This document shows, piece by piece, positions 19,404 to 30,973 of a DNA stretch of 64,000 bases. This stretch comes from Zygaena filipendulae (taxonomy: Eukaryota > Arthropoda > Insecta > Lepidoptera > Zygaenidae), in NCBI GenBank assembly GCA_907165275.2, contig OU015649.1:11252001-11316000 (forward strand), in the 5' to 3' direction. The notes under the pieces were generated by a model that did not search any database, had not been told where the DNA came from, and saw only the letters and a list, made by a program, of their open reading frames with translations. Within the stretch, counting starts at the first letter, position 1. Each line of letters starts with the position of its first letter. A program made the position numbers and the translations under genes.

Positions 19404-20404
19404 TGGTAAGTTCACACGCGTGCGTTCAACTCTATGCTACGTTCACACGCGCGCCGTGCAGCCCGGCGGGCTGCCTGGCGGGCTGCGCGGCATGCAGCCC
19501 GTCCCGGGCCGGCGGACATTCAAGCTGTTTACACGCACGCCGTCGTGTCAGTCAGTGCCAGAATGGCGAGCAGTGAGGATCTCGGTGTTGTTGCTGCCAT
19601 ATCCTTTGGCTTAACTTATTTTTATTGGAAAAAGAAACAAAATTATGACCATTCCGCCATGTTGTAATATCCGATCGTAGCGACTTTCTTAGCAACGTTG
19701 AATGAAGATCCACTCGTCGCGAAAGCGCGGGACAGACTGACTGCCCGCGCGCGTGTAAACAGTCACCGGGCGCCCGCACATTCATCCTTTGAACTTTGCC
19801 AAAAAACCGACACTTGCCCGATTCGCGGCATTCACGTTCACAGGCGCGTTCACGGGCTCGGGCGTACCGTTTACACGCTCGTGAATGTGAATGTGCACGT
19901 TGAATGTAGAGTTGAACGCACGCGTGTGAACTTACCACTACATTCAACGTGCACATTCACATTCACGAGCGTGTAAACGGTACGCCCGAGCCCGTGAACG
20001 CGCCTGTGAACGTGAATGCCGCGAATCGGGCAAGTGTCGGTTTTTTGGCAAAGTTCAAAGGATGAATGTGCGGGCGCCCGGTGACTGTTTACACGCGCGC
20101 GGGCAGTCAGTCTGTCCCGCGCTTTCGCGACGAGTGGATCTTCATTCAACGTTGCTAAGAAAGTCGCTACGATCGGATATTACAATCGTTCATAATTTTG
20201 TTCCTTTTTCCAATAAAAATAAGTTAAGCCAAAGGATATGGCAGCAACAACACCGAGATCCTCGCTGCTCGCCATTCTGGCACTGACTGACACGACGGCG
20301 TGCGTGTAAACAGCTTGAATGTCCGCCGGCCCGGGACGGGCTGCATGCCGCGCAGCCCGCCAGGCAGCCCGCCGGGCTGCACGGCGCGCGTGTGAACGTA
20401 GCAT
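19404..20404. mobile_element. Near-perfect ~970-bp palindrome of Harbinger-like sequence
   Basis: Bases 19,434-19,917 are inverted at 19,922-20,404 with very few differences. Each arm encodes MASSEDLGVVAAISFGLTYF followed by YWKKKQN (19,562 onward; and 20,276 downward on the minus strand), resembling the N-terminus of PIF/Harbinger nucleases. The left copy (19,404-19,938) is itself bounded by inverted GGTAAGTTCACACGCGTGCG ends. Many overlapping open frames here are the same codons read on both strands. Confidence 0.7.
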
Positions 20405-22249
20405 AATATAATAATTATAAGTTTACCTCTGAAATGTCCTAGTCCCTACAGTATGGACTAACTCTGAAATGTCCTAGTCCCCACAGTTGGCACTAACTCA
20501 ATGGCGGTTTTCTTATTTTTTTACGGCGTTCCATATTGGTTGACAGTACTGTAAAAGTTTTATTGGCTGGTCACAATACAAAATATGTATTTTTTTCCCA
20601 ATCCATATTCCATAACGCACATACTGGCCAGAATTAAAAAAGTTAAGGTAGTGCGGGCGAAATTCACCCGCGATTTTGACAATCAGTCTCTGTAGTCTGT
20701 GTTCGGTTAGTGAGCGGCTCGCGCCGTCTCGCATAAATATGTCGAAATATAAGTAATCGGTTAGTGTTTATATCAAGTGTTATATATCAAATCATGGACT
20801 AATTATTGGCCCATGATCAAATTGATGGAAATTAAATAAGGTTTTTAGTTTTAATATTTAATTTAGCCGCATGACAAAATTTTCAGTAAAAAAAGTCAGT
20901 ACCTTTTAATGACGCAATAATTTGTTTACGGCTGTCAAACAAAAAACAAATGAAATACTTTATTTGTTTTCTAATATTCATTTGTTCAAAACTATGTGAA
21001 AAATCAATTGTTTTGTAGCAAATTTACTCATGATATAATTTTAAATAAATTATATTGGTGTTAAATCTTCTAAATAACCTACATTTTTGTTTTTGTTTAA
21101 CCACGGTAACGCTAGGTATGGCTGTTTCACGGCTAGCCGGCACGTATTTTGTCAATAAATGTTTGTTGTGAAGTCATTATTAGTTTTTTGATGGTGTAAT
21201 TACATAAAATCGACGCCTATACTGGCCAGTTACATCTTAGTGTATGTGAAATGTGTATGTGGCTATAAATTTAGTGTAAACCAGTGACGGATATGAAAAA
21301 GGACCTCATCTTTGGTAAGTAGGTAAATAAAATATATTCAAAATCACACTTTATTTCTTACTTTAAGTTTTTATTTTTTATTTATCGTCATTAAACTACC
21401 TACACATAGACATATAAAACATAATATAAATTTGTTCGGAGAGTGGGTGTATAAATTTGTTTGGTAGTTCCGAGGGTCACGGTGCGCGGACCAATGAGGG
21501 TGGCGCTTTCCATGGGTTAATTAATTTAACCAAGTAATTTTAGAATATATTTAAATAAATAGTAAGTCTATCACTGAGCGTAATGTGGAGGATATAAGCT
21601 ACTGTCGCGCGCGCAAACAATGCACGTCATACACCATTTTTGTGCATGTCTTTTCAAAATATTATTTTTTTTAGATATATTCACTATCTACTAAAAATAG
21701 ACTAATAAAAAACCCAACAATAACAAAGAACCTCAAACTTAATAAAACCAATAATAATGAACGGCAATAACAATACACTTTAGACCATGACTGTACAGTC
21801 AGAAGTCCGTGGAGCGTCGTATCGGGGCGGGGGACGGAATACGACGAGCTTGCCAACCGGCGCTACGCACGCACACCCCTCGTCCCTCTAGCCCCCCTGT
21901 GAATCCTATTTTTTGACTTCTGCGCATTGATTTTGCGCAATAACGGTCAGCGCTAGAGTGTTGTTCGCTGTTCCTTCCGCGCCGGCGCGCGGCGGTCAAT
22001 GGTACCTACTCTCAGCGCGTGGCGTCGCGCGTCGGTTGTCCACCAATCACAGCGCGGCATGACAAAATCACCGCCGCTCTTGCGAGCCAGATCCGGAAGT
22101 TCCTATATACCTACCTACGTACCTACTACACCGTGGTAGTTGGTACTACTGCGTAAATCATGTCCGTGTCTGCTATGTCGTATGTTCTTTGCGGCCGGCG
22201 GCAAAGAACCATTAATTGGACGCAATATTTCGTACTTATTTTCATCATC
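20405..22249. other. Interior of giant element, mixed
   Basis: Contains a short direct repeat (CTGAAATGTCCTAGTCCC at about 20,428 and 20,463) and a GC-rich patch at 21,790-22,130. No gene recognised. Confidence 0.35.
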
Positions 22250-22647
22250 GTTACTTTGGACTATAGAGTATAGACTAAGTATATATAATTAACAAAAAGT
22301 TCCTCTAATTCTAAACCAAATGATTGCACACTTTTGTGCCCCTGCGTTGCTCGTTGCAACTGTGCCTGGATTGCGACATCTGATTTTCTCGGGATAAGAT
22401 ATTTTTTCATATCCCCAACCAGGCAATAAACTGAACAATACTTGGACTAAGAGGTTAAACGAAGTTTTGCACTGGCTTAAAGTCGCGTTTTTCAAGCAAA
22501 TTCAATTAATAGAGGTTTAGATGCAATATTAATCATAGAATCGTATAACTTGATCCCATTGATTAATTGTTTTGTAATATTCTCTACTCCTGTCATAATG
22601 GGAAATAAGACAAGAGCCGTTTTTAAATCAAAATTATCGGTAGCCAT
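22250..22647 (-). pseudogene. LTR-retrotransposon gag remnant
   Basis: Begins at an ATG (complement of 22,645-22,647). The reading continues through a segment resembling the N-terminus of insect retro-gag proteins (LINGIKLYDSMINIASK), with several stops, to a downstream QAQLQRATQGHKSVQSFGLE motif (about 22,310-22,350) that is typical of the gag 'xxFGxxIExLF' region. Multiple in-frame stops and frame changes show it is dead. No protease, RT or LTRs were seen nearby. Confidence 0.55.
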
Positions 22648-23057
22648 TTTACTTTCTATCGACTCACTGCAATGTACCTACCTAGGTACCTACTAACTAG
22701 CCTACTAAGGAATTAATTTTTCTATATAAACTATGAATATCGTCCACTAGTCGATTAATTAGTAAGGTATCACTAACATTTAATTCTGATCTTGTTATCT
22801 TAGATTGGATACTTACCTAGTAAATAGTAATAAACTTAGACTATCACTGGCAGATAGCTGATGTTATAAAGAGTAACTTAGTGCTTTACTTTTTGTCTCG
22901 GAATTCCCGCGGGAACTCCGGAATTGACGCGGGTGAGGCCGCGGGGCACAGTTAGTACTATACTATAAAGATATTATGCCCTATCTTTGGGACAAAAATG
23001 ACGAAATTTTCCTGAAGAAAAATGAGGGCTTTCAAGTGTTAGTGAGTTTATATAAAA
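22648..23057. other. AT-rich interior with a Helitron-like end at 22,880-22,956
   Basis: CCCGCGGGAACTCCGGAATT, ACGCGGGTGAGGCCGCGG and a degenerate CACAGTTAGT terminus mark a plus-strand family copy. The rest is featureless. Confidence 0.5.
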
Positions 23058-23310
23058 ACTAGCTGACCCCCGCGGTTTCACCCGCGGTGGTTTCGGAGTT
23101 CTCGTGGGAGTTCCGGGATGAAGGGTGTGTCACTGTGTCACTCAGGATTACTTTAGTTTCTTATAAGTGAAAGAATTTTCAAAATCGGTGCAGTAGATTC
23201 AGATATTACAAACTCCGGAGTTTCCGCGGGAATTCCGGGATGGGACAAAAGTACCCTATGTCACTCAGGACCACTGTAGCTTCTTTTTAGTGAAAGAATT
23301 TTTGGCCGCA
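23058..23310 (-). mobile_element. Helitron-like repeat copy
   Basis: Starts ACTAGCTGACCCCCGCGG with ACCCGCGGTGG, then two diverged blocks of GAGTTCCCGCGGGAATTCCGGG type and AAAATCGGTGCAGTAG. Confidence 0.6.
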
Positions 23311-25060
23311 AAGGACAATTTTTTGGATACTACAATATACAATACTGAAGCCATCCTCGTATTCCTTCGACTCCGTCGCGCCGCGCTTCATTCAGTAACT
23401 AAAAGTTAGGATAGTAGGTATGATGCTTCAAATTTGCTTCTGAATGACTTAGGAGACAAAATTAGCCAAGTGTAATACCTAACTACCGACTTAGGTAGGT
23501 ACCTACATGGTACCTACCTACTACGCTGCTGAAGGTACTTAATCGTGGATTCTACTCTTTTATTATAGTAGGTACTAGGGAGGTAGGTACCTACTTACCT
23601 ATCTATATATTATAATATAGATGTGAAATGAAATTTTAAATAAATTTGCTACAAAACTATTGATTTTTCGTAAAGTTTTGAACAAATGAATACCTACCTA
23701 CCTCAATCATTGATTTACTACTCAATGACCTCAATGAATACCTACTACCTATTAGAAAAGAAATTGAACAGTATACAAATTAGTTATTTCATTTGTTTTT
23801 TTTATCAGTCGTCATTGCAAATTAAATTGCGTCATTCAAAAGTTACGGATTTTTTTCACTGGGGCTCATTGGGGTATAAAAAGCCAGTAAAATAGGTGGG
23901 TAAAAGGCCGACCTCTTTCGTCTGAGAGGCCGACCTTTTTTACTTCGTATGCATCGACGTCACGTCGACGTAGAAAAATTACCAATCTGTTTCGTCTGTA
24001 GACAACGTGTGTCTACTGGACGCTACCGGTATAAAAATTCCGTAGGTAGGTAGGTATACTAGGTAGTCACCGTTTGGGTAGGTACCTACTGGACGTTTCG
24101 GCCTCCAGAAGACTTCTATTGATGTATTTATGAGGAATACTAGCTGTTCCCCGCGGGTATCATCCGCTTTAATTTCGGAGTTCCCGAGGTAGTTCCGAGA
24201 TTAAAAGTACCTACCTACATGGATGGTAGGTACCTACCTACCTACTTTTTATAAATTTTTGGTTGAGCAGTCTTGAATCTTGAGTCTGCACTACAGTCTG
24301 CACTCTGCAGTCAGCAGTTGTGCTTTTGCGACTTGTGACCTTCATTTTTTTTTATAATAATAATCCACTTCACAACACACAGATGTACTTGATCCCACAC
24401 AGCACACTAAGCTATAAGCTTGTGTCGTGGAAACCAAACAAACGTAGTATATACTACACATATTATTACATATATATTATACTATAGATATACATATACA
24501 TACATATATACACACCCATTCAAGTAGAAATGCGGGAACATTGGGAACAAGTTTGAACATGTTCTTTACGGGCTACGAATTACGATATAGCTTTAAATAT
24601 CTCAAAAATAACATTTATGAGGAATATTTTTAATAAATAAACATGTCCCTACGTGTGTTCAGTCTCTGAAAGACAACTTGACCGTTTAAAAAAATTTATT
24701 ATAATATAGTCTATAAATACATTGTTTCAAATTTTAATATTGCCAATTGCCATTGAATTTTTTGATGGATGCTTACGTTACTAACCTACGATGCTAACCT
24801 AACATGGTGCATGAAATTTTTAAATATTAGAATTTTTCTCTGTACATATTACCTATAGTTAATTCATTATTGAATAATCTATTCTGTTGTCCACGTCGAT
24901 TGTATTGTCGTTTTTGCGAGAGAGTGAGTAGGTACCTAGCATTCAACGACTGCCATTGGCTGGGCGGCTGGGCCGCGAGCCGCGCCACGCGCCACGCAAT
25001 ACGCATCCGCCCGGTGGTGGCGGATGCGTGATGCGACATGGCGCGGTGCGATGCGTTTCT
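23311..25060. other. AT-rich interior of giant element
   Basis: Rich in GTAGGTAGGTACCTACC runs, with a Helitron-like fragment at 24,139-24,220 and, at its end, a GC-rich hairpin (ACGCATCCGCC / GGCGGATGCGT, centred on about 25,018). No gene recognised. Confidence 0.4.
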
Positions 25061-25067
25061 TTTTAAC

Positions 25068-25910
25068 CGACTTCCAAAAGGGAGGAGGTTCTATGTTCGA
25101 TTGTATGTATGTTTTTTTTTTATGTATGTTCACCGAGTACTCGAAGGCGGTTGGTCCAATTTGGAAAATTCTTTTTTTGTTTGAAAGGGTATACTCCCAA
25201 TTAGGTCCCATTGCCACCAAGTCGGGATCTGATGATGAAATTTTGGAGAAATCGAGGGAACTCATCAAAAATTATAGGCACACCTATAGCGATTTGGGTA
25301 TTTTTGATAGTAAATCGTTCATTTGCTTTTGGAAAGCAAAATTTGAAGAAGTGGAACTGATGATGAAGACCACAGATGGTCATCGGAACTATTCAACAAT
25401 AGTACGTTCTGATTGGAGCGATTTCGAAAATTGTTTTTTTGTTTAAAAGGGGATAGTCAAGATCTGATGGTGGAATCTTGGAGTAATTGAGGGAACTCTT
25501 CAAAAATTATAGGTACACCTATAGCGATTTTTGTATTTTTATAGTAAATCGTGTATTTGCTTTCGGAAAGCAAAATTTGAAGAAGTGGAACTGATGATGA
25601 AGACCACAGATGGTTATCGGAACTACTCAATAATAGGTATTTCACAGGTTCCGAATCGTTACCTTTAATATGGGTTCTAAACAATTTATGCTCGTCACAA
25701 TGTATATGGTGAAGTGGAACTGTTAGTGATGTACTAGGAGAACTCCTCAATAATTAACGTCCCTGCGTCGGGAAAGGCAATATTTTGTAAAAGGCGATGA
25801 GCAGTTGACATTAGGCTATTGTAACTTAGAGAAATTGCGAACTATGTCACTTAAAATCGAGAAATAAACAAAATTTTAACAAAAACATTAAAACCGACTT
25901 TCAAAAACAC
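25068..25910 (+). mobile_element. CCGACTTCC-family repeat, inverted copy
   Basis: Starts TTTTAACCGACTTCCAAAAG with GGAGGAGGTTCTATGTTCGA and two ~270-bp modules in the orientation opposite to the copy at 16,616-17,472. Contains a T10 tract where the 60-kb copy has A49. Confidence 0.65.
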
Positions 25911-26210
25911 AAATTAAAAAAGCTAAAAATAAAAAGCTATAAATAACAAAATACCAATTTAATCCAAAAGACAAAAACACACGTAATATTATTATTGGTT
26001 TGTGCTACCACTGATAGGTAGGTATGAATATGGAGGGGGTAGATGGGCTCAGTCGACTCCCGCCACCAGCTCTTCGTAAGCAGAACGACCCAAGTGGGCA
26101 GACACCAGCGGGCTTGTCACCGAATTCAAACCGATCAGTGGTAGCACAAACCAATAATAATTACGTGTGTTTTTGTCTTTTGGATTAAATCGGTATCGGT
26201 CTAGGTTTGA
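25895..26210. mobile_element. Foldback MITE of CCGACTTCC family (partial)
   Basis: Left arm begins AACCGACTTTCAAAAACAC. The right arm is inverted (CAAACCAATAATAATTACGT, TTGTCTTTTGGATTAAATCG) but truncated near 26,210. Confidence 0.6.
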
Positions 26211-26744
26211 ACGAGATCTAGTAAGTAGTTTTTTTAATACGTCATAGATCGTAAACCGCAATAAAAAATTACAATATTATTAAAACATCGATCAAAGTTA
26301 CAACGAACTACAAGAACTTTTATATTAATGTTACTTGCTGCTACGGAACCCTTCATGGGCGAGTCCGCATTTGGCCGCTTTTTTCTAGGGTGGATTCTCT
26401 CCTTAGACTGCATGTCTGAAGCTGAACATGCATCAGATATCAGTGAGTCACATTTATCAGATAAGACACTCATGTGGCAAAAAAGGATTATGTTCACTGA
26501 AGGAATGTGAACGGCTTCAGGGTTAGGTTGCAGACAGTAAAAACGGCGTGTTATTCCTTCTTTTGTGTAATAATTATTTGCAAAATTTGTATAATTATTT
26601 GCAAAGCTCATACTAAGCGGTTCGGATTATAACGCCCTCTGTCGGCTTAATCCTAAACTACTTGCTAAATTAGCTGATGATGATCTTACCTAGATAAACC
26701 ATCTAGTGGTTCCAGTCTGGAATCAAAGATGGCGCTGTTATTAA
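26211..26744. other. Interior next to right array
   Basis: Contains a short dispersed-repeat remnant (CTACGGAACCCTTCATGGGC at about 26,341). The 125-codon minus-strand open frame crosses it and lacks convincing splice sites, so no gene is called. Confidence 0.35.
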
Positions 26745-28960
26745 CACACAGCCATTCCATAAGAGGCTAACGTAGCCAAGTGTTGATAAGCACACGACCT
26801 GCTGTATCGTGTCTAAACGGCTCCGACAGCCGTGTTTGCAAGATAATTAATGACACGGCTAACGTAAACAAGTTTTGTTTTGCACACGGTCCGCTGTACC
26901 GTTTAGGTATATAACGGCTACGACAGCCATGTTTGCGTGGTTCATTTCTGACACGGCTAACGTAGTCAAGTGTTGATAAGCGCACGACCTGCTGTATCGT
27001 GTCTAAACGGCTCCGACAGCCGTATTTGCAAGATAATTAATGACACGGCTAACGTAAACAAGTTTTGTTTTGCACACGGTCCGCTGTACCGTTTAGGTAT
27101 ATAACGGCTACGACAGCCATGTTTGCGTGGTTCATTTCTGACACGGCTAACGTAGCCAAGTTTTGATAAGCACAAGACCTGCTGTATCGTGTCTAAACGG
27201 CTCCGACAGCCGTGTTTGCAAGATAATTAATGACACGGCTAACGTAAACAAGTTTTGTTTTGCACACGGTCCGCTGTACCGTTTAGGTATATAACGGCTA
27301 CGACAGCCATGTTTGCGTGGTTCATTTCTGACACGGCTAACGTAGCCAAGTTTTGATAAGCACAAGACCTGCTGTATCGTGTCTAAACGGCTCCGACAGC
27401 CGTATTTGCAAGATAATTAATGACACGGCTAACGTAAACAAGTTTTGTTTTGCACACGGTCCGCTGTACCGTTTAGGTATATAACGGCTACGACAGCCAT
27501 GTTTGCGTGGTTCATTTCTGACACGGCTAACGTAGCCAAGTTTTGATAAGCACAAGACCTGCTGTATCGTGTCCAAACGGCTCCGACGGCCGTGTTAGCA
27601 AATTTAATATATTACACGGCTAACGTAAACAAGTTATGTTCTGCACACGGCCAGCTGTACCATTTACAGAACGGTTCAGACAGCCGTGTTAGCAAGTTTA
27701 ATATATGACACGGCTAACGTGGCCAGGTTTTGATAAGCACACAACCAGCTGTACCCTTTATAGAACGGCTCCGACAGCCGTGTTAGCAAGTTTAATATAT
27801 GACACGGCTAACGTGGCCAGGTTTTGATAAGCACACAACCAACTGTACCCTTTATAGAACGGCTCCAACAGCCGTGTTAGCAAGTTTATTGTATGACACG
27901 GCTAACGTAGCCAAAGTTTGAAAAGCACACGACCTGCTGTATGGTGTCTTAACGGCTTCGACAGCCGTGTTTGCAAGTTTATTATATGACATGGCTAACG
28001 TAAACAAGTTATGTTCTGCACACGGCCAGCTGTACCATTTACAGAACGGCTCCGACAGCCGTGTTAGCAAGTTTAATATATGACATGGCTAACGTGGCCA
28101 GGTTTTGATAAGCACACAACCAGCTGTACCCTTTATAGAACGGCTCCGACAGCCGTGTTAGCAAGTTTATTGTATGACACGGCTAACGTAGCCAAGGTTT
28201 GAAAAGCACACGACCTGCTGTATCGTGTCTTAACGGCTCCGACAGCCGTGTTAGCAAGTTTAATATATGACACGGCTAACGTGGCCAGGTTTTGATAAGC
28301 ACACAACCAGCTGTACCCTTTATAGAACGGCTCCGACAGCCGTGTTAGCAAGTTTATTGTATGACACGGCTAACATAGCCAAGTTTTGACGAGCACACGA
28401 TCTGCTGTATCGTGTCTAAACGGCTTCGACAGCCGTGTTTGCAAGTTAAATATATGACACGGGTAACGGGAACAAGTTATGTTATGCACACGGCCAGCTG
28501 TACCGTTTATAGAACGGCTCCGACAGCCGTGTTAGAAAGTTTATTATATGACACGGCTAACGTGGCCAAGTTTTGATAAGCACACGACCTGCTGTACCGT
28601 GTCTATACGGCTCCGACAGCCATGTTAGCAAGTTTAATATATGACACGGCTAACGTGATAAGCACGCGGTGCACCGTACCGTGTCAACAACGTTACCGAG
28701 GCCGTGTTTGTTGTGTGCACACCGCTCCGACAACCGAGTCAAAAGGTAGCCGTGTAATTTTACACGGCTAGGATTTCAACACGGCTGAAAAAATTACGAA
28801 CATGGTACACGTAACCGTCTAAAGCGGCTATCTTAACCGCTTACACGGCTACGTTTCATGTAGCCGTGTACACGGTTCTTTACACGGCTGCCAAACTCGG
28901 TTGTCAGAACCGTTTGCACGGCTACGCAAAACGTAGCCGTGTTCAAAAGCCGTGTATTTT
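26745..28960. repeat. Right subterminal tandem array
   Basis: Four near-identical 190-bp units begin at 26,951, 27,141, 27,331 and 27,521, and an earlier partial unit begins near 26,760. Each consists of two diverged halves of about 95 bp. From about 27,600 the array continues as about 92-bp units (GACACGGCTAACGTGGCCAG). All units carry ACACGGC/GCCGTGT pairs. The unit sequence differs from the left array but shares the heptamer. Confidence 0.85.
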
Positions 28961-28968
28961 TCCCAGTG

Positions 28969-29068
28969 TAGTTTTTTCGTGAAAGAGTAAACATCCATCC
29001 AACCATCCATCCATCCATTCATCCATACATTCTTACAAACTTTCGCGTTTATAATATTAAGTAGGATA
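28969..29068 (-). mobile_element. Right half of the split Helitron-like repeat
   Basis: Resumes TAGTTTTTTCGTGAAAGAG, then (CATC)n and ACTTTCGCGTTTATAATATT, the usual distal end of the family interrupted at 10,224. Confidence 0.8.
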
Positions 29069-29701
29069 CATCGATTTTTCGAGGGCCGTTTTTAGATTGT
29101 TTTTCAATGCACATTATGTTTAGGACGGTGTCACCTATCCTTGAAAATAAGTTGTGTGTTTAAAAACCGACACTCGTGGCCATGATTAATAGCCGTCGTT
29201 ATTGTATTGTTTAATACAAAGCAGCAATAAAAAATTGCACGCTGTAATTAAAAGTTTACATAAAAACGTAGCATTATATTATAATAACAATTGAGTGTAG
29301 TACCTACGAGTAAGTATGCACGAGTAGGCAACCGGTGCTGTCCATAGGTATAATATTTTGTACTGTGTACCTGCTGTGTCTGATTGCGCAACGAACGACA
29401 ATTTAAAAATTACATATCCTGAGTAAATACGAGTGGTGGTTAACTAAACGAGTAAATTACAGTCCAACACTCAACTTCTAATCTTCCTACTATTTGATGT
29501 TGCTTTATGGGTTTGATGATTAGAATTTTATAATACGTACAAAACGTACAAAAACAACTAACCATAAGCACAGCTGGTAATTTATAATTTATAATATTAC
29601 TAGTACCATAAGTAACAAAAAGCATTTATCTTATTCTCTAGACAGATGATAAGACCCATCTGGATGAGATGAAATGAGTATTTATGATTTAGTTTTATAA
29701 T
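29069..29701. other. AT-rich intron stretch
   Basis: Nothing recognised. Confidence 0.4.
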
Positions 29702-30056
29702 ATACAACGTGTTAATGAATTAACTGAAAACTAGAAAGTAGTTTGCTCAGAATCAGCTAGCGAATCCATCGCACTATGTTTTAATATAGATGATTTTTTT
29801 TCATTTTTACTAGCCCATGTCTAAATTATTTATAATACAATATTTGGCGGGTACGTCGCCCGCAGCAAAAAAATTCGAACCGGTAGGCGCGGGCGCAGGC
29901 GCTTGGAATTTCGTAGATAGGTCACCTCCAAACTAATGTTGAATAACTTTTAAAGTATACATTTTTTCGACAAAAAATATATTTTAATCATATTATTGTT
30001 TATTTTTTTAAATGGGGTGTATCAGGTTTTCAGTTAATTCATTAACACATTGTATA
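29702..30056. mobile_element. TIR element, short copy
   Basis: Same termini as 5,970-6,921 (ACAACGTGTTAATGAATT ... AATTCATTAACACATTGTAT) and the same flanking TTTAGTTTTATAATAT. It lacks the 6,290-6,850 interior, so it is either the uninserted state or an internal deletion. Confidence 0.65.
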
Positions 30057-30821
30057 TAAGTAGGAAGTAGGATTAAACATAATAATGTAATGCTAATTGG
30101 TGCTGTAGACTATTTTCAAATAAGATAGGAATTTTTATGACAGATATACAGCTTAATCTATCTTTACTTATATGATTAGCTGTGCCCCGCGGTTTAATCT
30201 CAGACCTCAGATTAACCTACGTGAGTTTCGAAATTTCCGCAGGAACTCAAAAGTAGTATTAACATCAGCTAATTAGCAGTGAAAGTGCCGTCAAAATCGG
30301 TCCAACCGTTTCGGAGATTCACCAGCGTGAGTTTCAAAATTACCGCAGGAACTCCAAACTTCTTTCATATTCTCCTCCTCCTTACAATAACAAACAACAA
30401 AAAAGAATTAGCAAAATTTTTCCAGTAGTTCATGCGTGATGCCGTGACCAAGGGTAATAGGGACTCATTTTTATAGTATAGGTATATTGTAATAGTAGGT
30501 AGTGAATCTATCTCGGAAACCTATGGATACTGGACAAAATTTCGTACCTATTGAGAGATAACGTAGTAAAACCTCAATTTTTAAGTTTATACATAGGTAG
30601 GTGCCTCGAAAAAACGCCATTTTACACAAGAAACCATTTTTATAACGCCATCTCGTAACTAGAGTGAACTATAAGGATTTTTCTTCCATCGATCATAAAG
30701 AAAATTGAGAGCATAGTAGCTTAGTGTGTGTGTGTTTTTGTGTGTGTGAGATAGAGAGAGAGCACGTGTATCCACGTCTTGTTGTTGCATTGTTATAGTG
30801 ATGATAAATTCTTTTGTTCAG
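30057..30821. other. Intron 3' part with Helitron-like fragments
   Basis: 30,174-30,330 holds ATTAGCTGTGCCCCGCGG plus GAGTTTCGAAATTTCCGC, a degraded minus-orientation copy with a duplicated block. A short (GT)n/(GA)n microsatellite lies at 30,722-30,762. The splice acceptor TTTTGTTCAG precedes 30,822. Confidence 0.45.
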
Positions 30822-30973
30822 GAGTCCGATGATGAGATATCTCACCTGGAGTGGGAAACAGTGCGCGTGCGCTTCGTGAAGGCGGGCTCCGTCGAGCGGC
30901 TAGTGGAGGCGCTGGCCACCGACGACGGCGAGCTCGAGTCCACCTACGTCAACGTGTTCCTGGCTACATACCG
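30822..30973 (+). CDS. Rgl: Rgl exon: start of RasGEF_N domain
   Basis: Encodes ESDDEISHLEWETVRVRFVK, then GSVERLVEAL and DDGELESTYVNVFLATYR. This is the LTxxx...ETVRVRxxKAGxxxxLVxxL start of the RasGEF_N module that stabilises the catalytic domain of Ral/Ras exchange factors. Acceptor TTGTTCAG, donor TACCG|GTACAC. It begins in phase 0 (joins ...RSASS) and ends in phase 2 inside an Arg codon completed at 31,827. Very GC-rich and codon-biased compared with the surrounding intron. Confidence 0.9.

Larger units (their letters stand above)
10225..28968. mobile_element. Giant (18.7-kb) CACTG-terminated DNA transposon
   Basis: The left terminus CACTGGGAAAAA at 10,225 is inverted at the right terminus (TTTTTCCCAGTG, ending 28,968). 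Both are flanked by TA (10,223-10,224; 28,969-28,970), and the flanks are the two halves of one Helitron-like repeat. The ends carry about 2-kb subterminal arrays of ACACGGC/GCCGTGT. The interior holds exons of a SAM-domain gene on the minus strand plus several inserted elements; no transposase was found. CACTG ends, short TIRs and subterminal repeats resemble the CACTA/EnSpm (CMC) group, while a TA duplication also fits Tc1/mariner-type integration. The superfamily is therefore open. It occupies about 88% of an Rgl intron. Confidence 0.75.

Noticed and set aside
19552..20149. Several Arg/His-rich frames on both strands
   Set aside because: Mirror images created by the palindrome and by GC-rich TIR sequence.
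26234..26611. 125-codon minus-strand frame with a basic RKKRP patch as an upstream exon of the SAM gene
   Set aside because: It overlaps a common retroposon tail (CTACGGAACCC...GGGCGAGTCCG), and no convincing splice donor or acceptor fits.
10225..28968. CRISPR-like interpretation of the terminal arrays
   Set aside because: Units are whole tandem repeats without unique spacers, in a eukaryotic intron, and bounded by transposon ends.
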